Assembly (NCBI GenBank): GCA_023142805.1
Contig: JAGLIU010000225.1
Location: forward strand, 1-7,262
Direction of reading: 5' to 3'
DNA: 7,262 nucleotides
DNA from: Candidatus Omnitrophota bacterium
GTDB taxonomy: Bacteria > Omnitrophota > Gorgyraeia > Tantalellales > Tantalellaceae
In this document: in pieces, positions 5,750-7,262 of the stretch
Layout of the letters: the number at the start of each line of letters is the position of its first letter
Numbering within the stretch: position 1 is the stretch's first letter
Program-made: the position numbers and the translations under genes
The notes under the pieces: generated by a model
Seen by the model: only the letters and a program-made list of their open reading frames with translations
Database searches by the model: none
What the model was told of the DNA's origin: nothing

Positions 5750-7262
5750 ACCTGACCCCTTTGTTTTGACAAGAGAAAGATCAAGGGAATAATATATAGT
5801 GTTATTACTGTAGCAAACAACAAGCCCCAACTGAAAGCCAAGGACATAGGCGAAAGCATCTTTTCATATCCTCCTAACCCATAAGCCATCGGCAAAAGAC
5901 CACCTAAAGTTGTAAGAGTCGTAAGAAGTATCGGCCTTAGTCTTTGAGATGCAAGCTCAGCTATGTTATTAATTAAGGAATCTCCTTGTGCCATCTCATC
6001 CCAGCTCGATGAAAGAGTATCCGTCATTACTATTGAATCATTAACCACAATTCCGATAAGCCCAACCGTAGCTAAAAGCACAAACATTGATATAGGTTGC
6101 CCATGTATAAAGAGAGCAATAACGATACCTATAATACAAAATGGGATAATGGCTATTATAGTAAGAGCCTTTTTCCAAGAATTAAGAAACAATGCGAGCA
6201 GAAAAAATATACCCACAAAAGACATAGTAACTGCTTTTTTCATATCCTTCATTATTAACTTTGTTTTTGAAGCTTCACCCGCAATTTCAACAATAACATC
6301 TTCCGGCATCTTTATTGAACTATCTATCCGGTCTTTTATTATTTGGGCTGCTTCGAGAGCTGATATTTGTGATTTTCTGAGTGAAGCAGACAAGGTAACG
6401 CTGCGCACCCCATTGCGATGAAGTATTTCAAGATCTGAAGCTTTTGTATCAAAACTAATAAATTTATCAAGTGATACCAAAAAGCCTTCCGAGTTCTTAA
6501 CGCTTATTTTTTCCAATATATGCTCATGTTTACGGCTTTCTTCATTAAGTAAAAGACGGTACTCTATCTTTTCTTCCAATGTTTGAATATCCGTTACTAA
6601 CAGGCCTTCATACGCTATCCTTAAAACTTGCGCAACATCTTCTGTAGATATCCCCATCGAAGCTAGCTTATCTTGATCGAGATTTATCACAAGTTCCTCT
6701 TTCCCCGGCTTTCGTGAATTATCTATATCCGCAACACCTAACTTTTGCATGTTTTTTAATATGTTTCCGACTATCTTTATAGCTATGTTCAGATCATTTT
6801 CGTCATTACTGCTCAAATACACCGTGACCGGCTTATCCTTGATCGGCCCTACTTTCTTTGTTTCAAAAAAGATCCGCACAGCCTCCGGAGCTTTATATTT
6901 TTTCTTGATCTCACCGATTATTTCAGCTGCTGTCCTCTCTCGTGAGATGTCCGGAGTTAAGAATGTATTTATAATGGCCCAATTCTCATGATCACCATAA
7001 TTTTTGGTTTTAGAAAGTGAATGATGCCCGACTCTTGAAGTAAAAGATTCTAACTCACGTTTGGACAATTTATTAATTATTGTTTCTATATCTTTAACAA
7101 CCTTTTCGGTCTCGTCCAGACTGTAATGATTAGGACATTCTACTTTAATATAAAAAGTTTCTATCGCTGACTGCGGGAACATCCTGAATTTAAGAAAAAG
7201 TTTTGCCGAGATCACAGATGCAACAAGAAGCAATAGTGCAAGCCCCAAGAATAGGATTTTTT
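5728..7262 (-). CDS. RND (HAE1/AcrB-like) efflux permease, C-terminal half, 5'-partial
   Basis: Inner-membrane proton-driven pump of the resistance-nodulation-division superfamily, which exports drugs, lipids or other hydrophobic compounds with a periplasmic adaptor and an outer-membrane channel. About 510 codons are visible of the usual 1000-1050. The frame stays open to the right edge, and the TTG at 7248 is only an internal Leu codon. Counting from that codon: TM7 (1-18); a large periplasmic porter/docking region (about 20-335) with FPQSAIETFYIKVECP (24-39) and LDQDKLASMGIS (190-201); TM8 (338-356); TM9 (362-382); TM10 with TVGLIGIVVNDSIVMTD (394-410); the cytoplasmic loop ASQRLRPILLT (433-443) leading into TM11; and TM12 (468-493). 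This is the second repeat unit of the family. The proton-relay Asp pair of TM4 would be off the window. The last residues (GLAPKK) and the TAG stop lie in the IS relic, so the native C-terminal tail may be replaced. The exported substrate cannot be inferred. Confidence 0.92.
   Translation of the reverse strand, partial: KILFLGLALLLLVASVISAKLFLKFRMFPQSAIETFYIKVECPNHYSLDETEKVVKDIETIINKLSKRELESFTSRVGHHSLSKTKNYGDHENWAIINTFLTPDISRERTAAEIIGEIKKKYKAPEAVRIFFETKKVGPIKDKPVTVYLSSNDENDLNIAIKIVGNILKNMQKLGVADIDNSRKPGKEELVINLDQDKLASMGISTEDVAQVLRIAYEGLLVTDIQTLEEKIEYRLLLNEESRKHEHILEKISVKNSEGFLVSLDKFISFDTKASDLEILHRNGVRSVTLSASLRKSQISALEAAQIIKDRIDSSIKMPEDVIVEIAGEASKTKLIMKDMKKAVTMSFVGIFFLLALFLNSWKKALTIIAIIPFCIIGIVIALFIHGQPISMFVLLATVGLIGIVVNDSIVMTDTLSSSWDEMAQGDSLINNIAELASQRLRPILLTTLTTLGGLLPMAYGLGGYEKMLSPMSLAFSWGLLFATVITLYIIPLIFLLSKQRGQVGLAPKK

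Noticed and set aside
5737..5760. AGGGG...CCCCT inverted repeat at the IS right end, looking like a terminator
   Set aside because: The stem is only 5 bp with a 14-nt loop, and no proper U-tract follows on the strand needed to end the RND transcript.
5963..6991. Plus-strand open frames of 152 and 80 codons opposite the RND gene
   Set aside because: They are mirror frames of conserved transmembrane and porter coding sequence with no ribosome site or family match.
7246..7248. TTG as the start codon of the RND gene
   Set aside because: The frame continues upstream to the window edge without a stop, and the protein begins mid-family at TM7, so this is an internal Leu codon.
1..7262. CRISPR array, tRNA or rRNA genes
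   Set aside because: No regularly spaced repeats and no cloverleaf or rRNA-like segments were seen; nearly all of the window is coding.

Overview
The window holds two minus-strand protein genes separated by about 320 bases that carry a promoter and the relic of an insertion sequence. The base composition is moderately AT-rich. A very long secreted-looking fusion of metabolic enzyme domains next to an RND exporter resembles what is known from Omnitrophota (formerly OP3) and related uncultured Gram-negative bacteria. That placement is an inference from style, not from a marker gene.

Right part (5728-7262, minus): the C-terminal half of an HAE1/AcrB-like RND efflux pump permease. Its frame is open to the right edge, so the gene begins outside the window. 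Its last codons and its stop appear to come from the end of an insertion sequence.

Middle (5409-5727): from right to left, an internally deleted IS3-family element of about 229 bp, lying in the opposite (plus) orientation. Only the first about 30 codons of orfA and the last about 16 codons of orfB remain, between imperfect terminal repeats. Then comes a near-consensus sigma70-type promoter (TTGACA, 17 bp, TAAAAT) on the minus strand and a Shine-Dalgarno sequence for the large gene.

Left part (3-5408, minus): one uninterrupted 1801-codon gene. Its product has an N-terminal signal peptide or membrane anchor, an unrecognised N-terminal region, a ribulose-phosphate 3-epimerase TIM barrel, a linker, a complete NodU/CmcH/TobZ-type O-carbamoyltransferase (Kae1-like plus YrdC-like halves), a region that may be a decayed ROK C-terminal half, a ROK-kinase-like domain that has lost its key catalytic residues, and an unrecognised C-terminal domain. 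This fusion is the most unusual item in the window. The epimerase and carbamoyltransferase keep their metal and active-site residues, while the ROK domain looks like a pseudokinase. The substrates of these families are normally cytosolic, which conflicts with the apparent export signal. Nothing in the sequence ties the fusion and the RND pump to one pathway, and the fusion gene has its own promoter.
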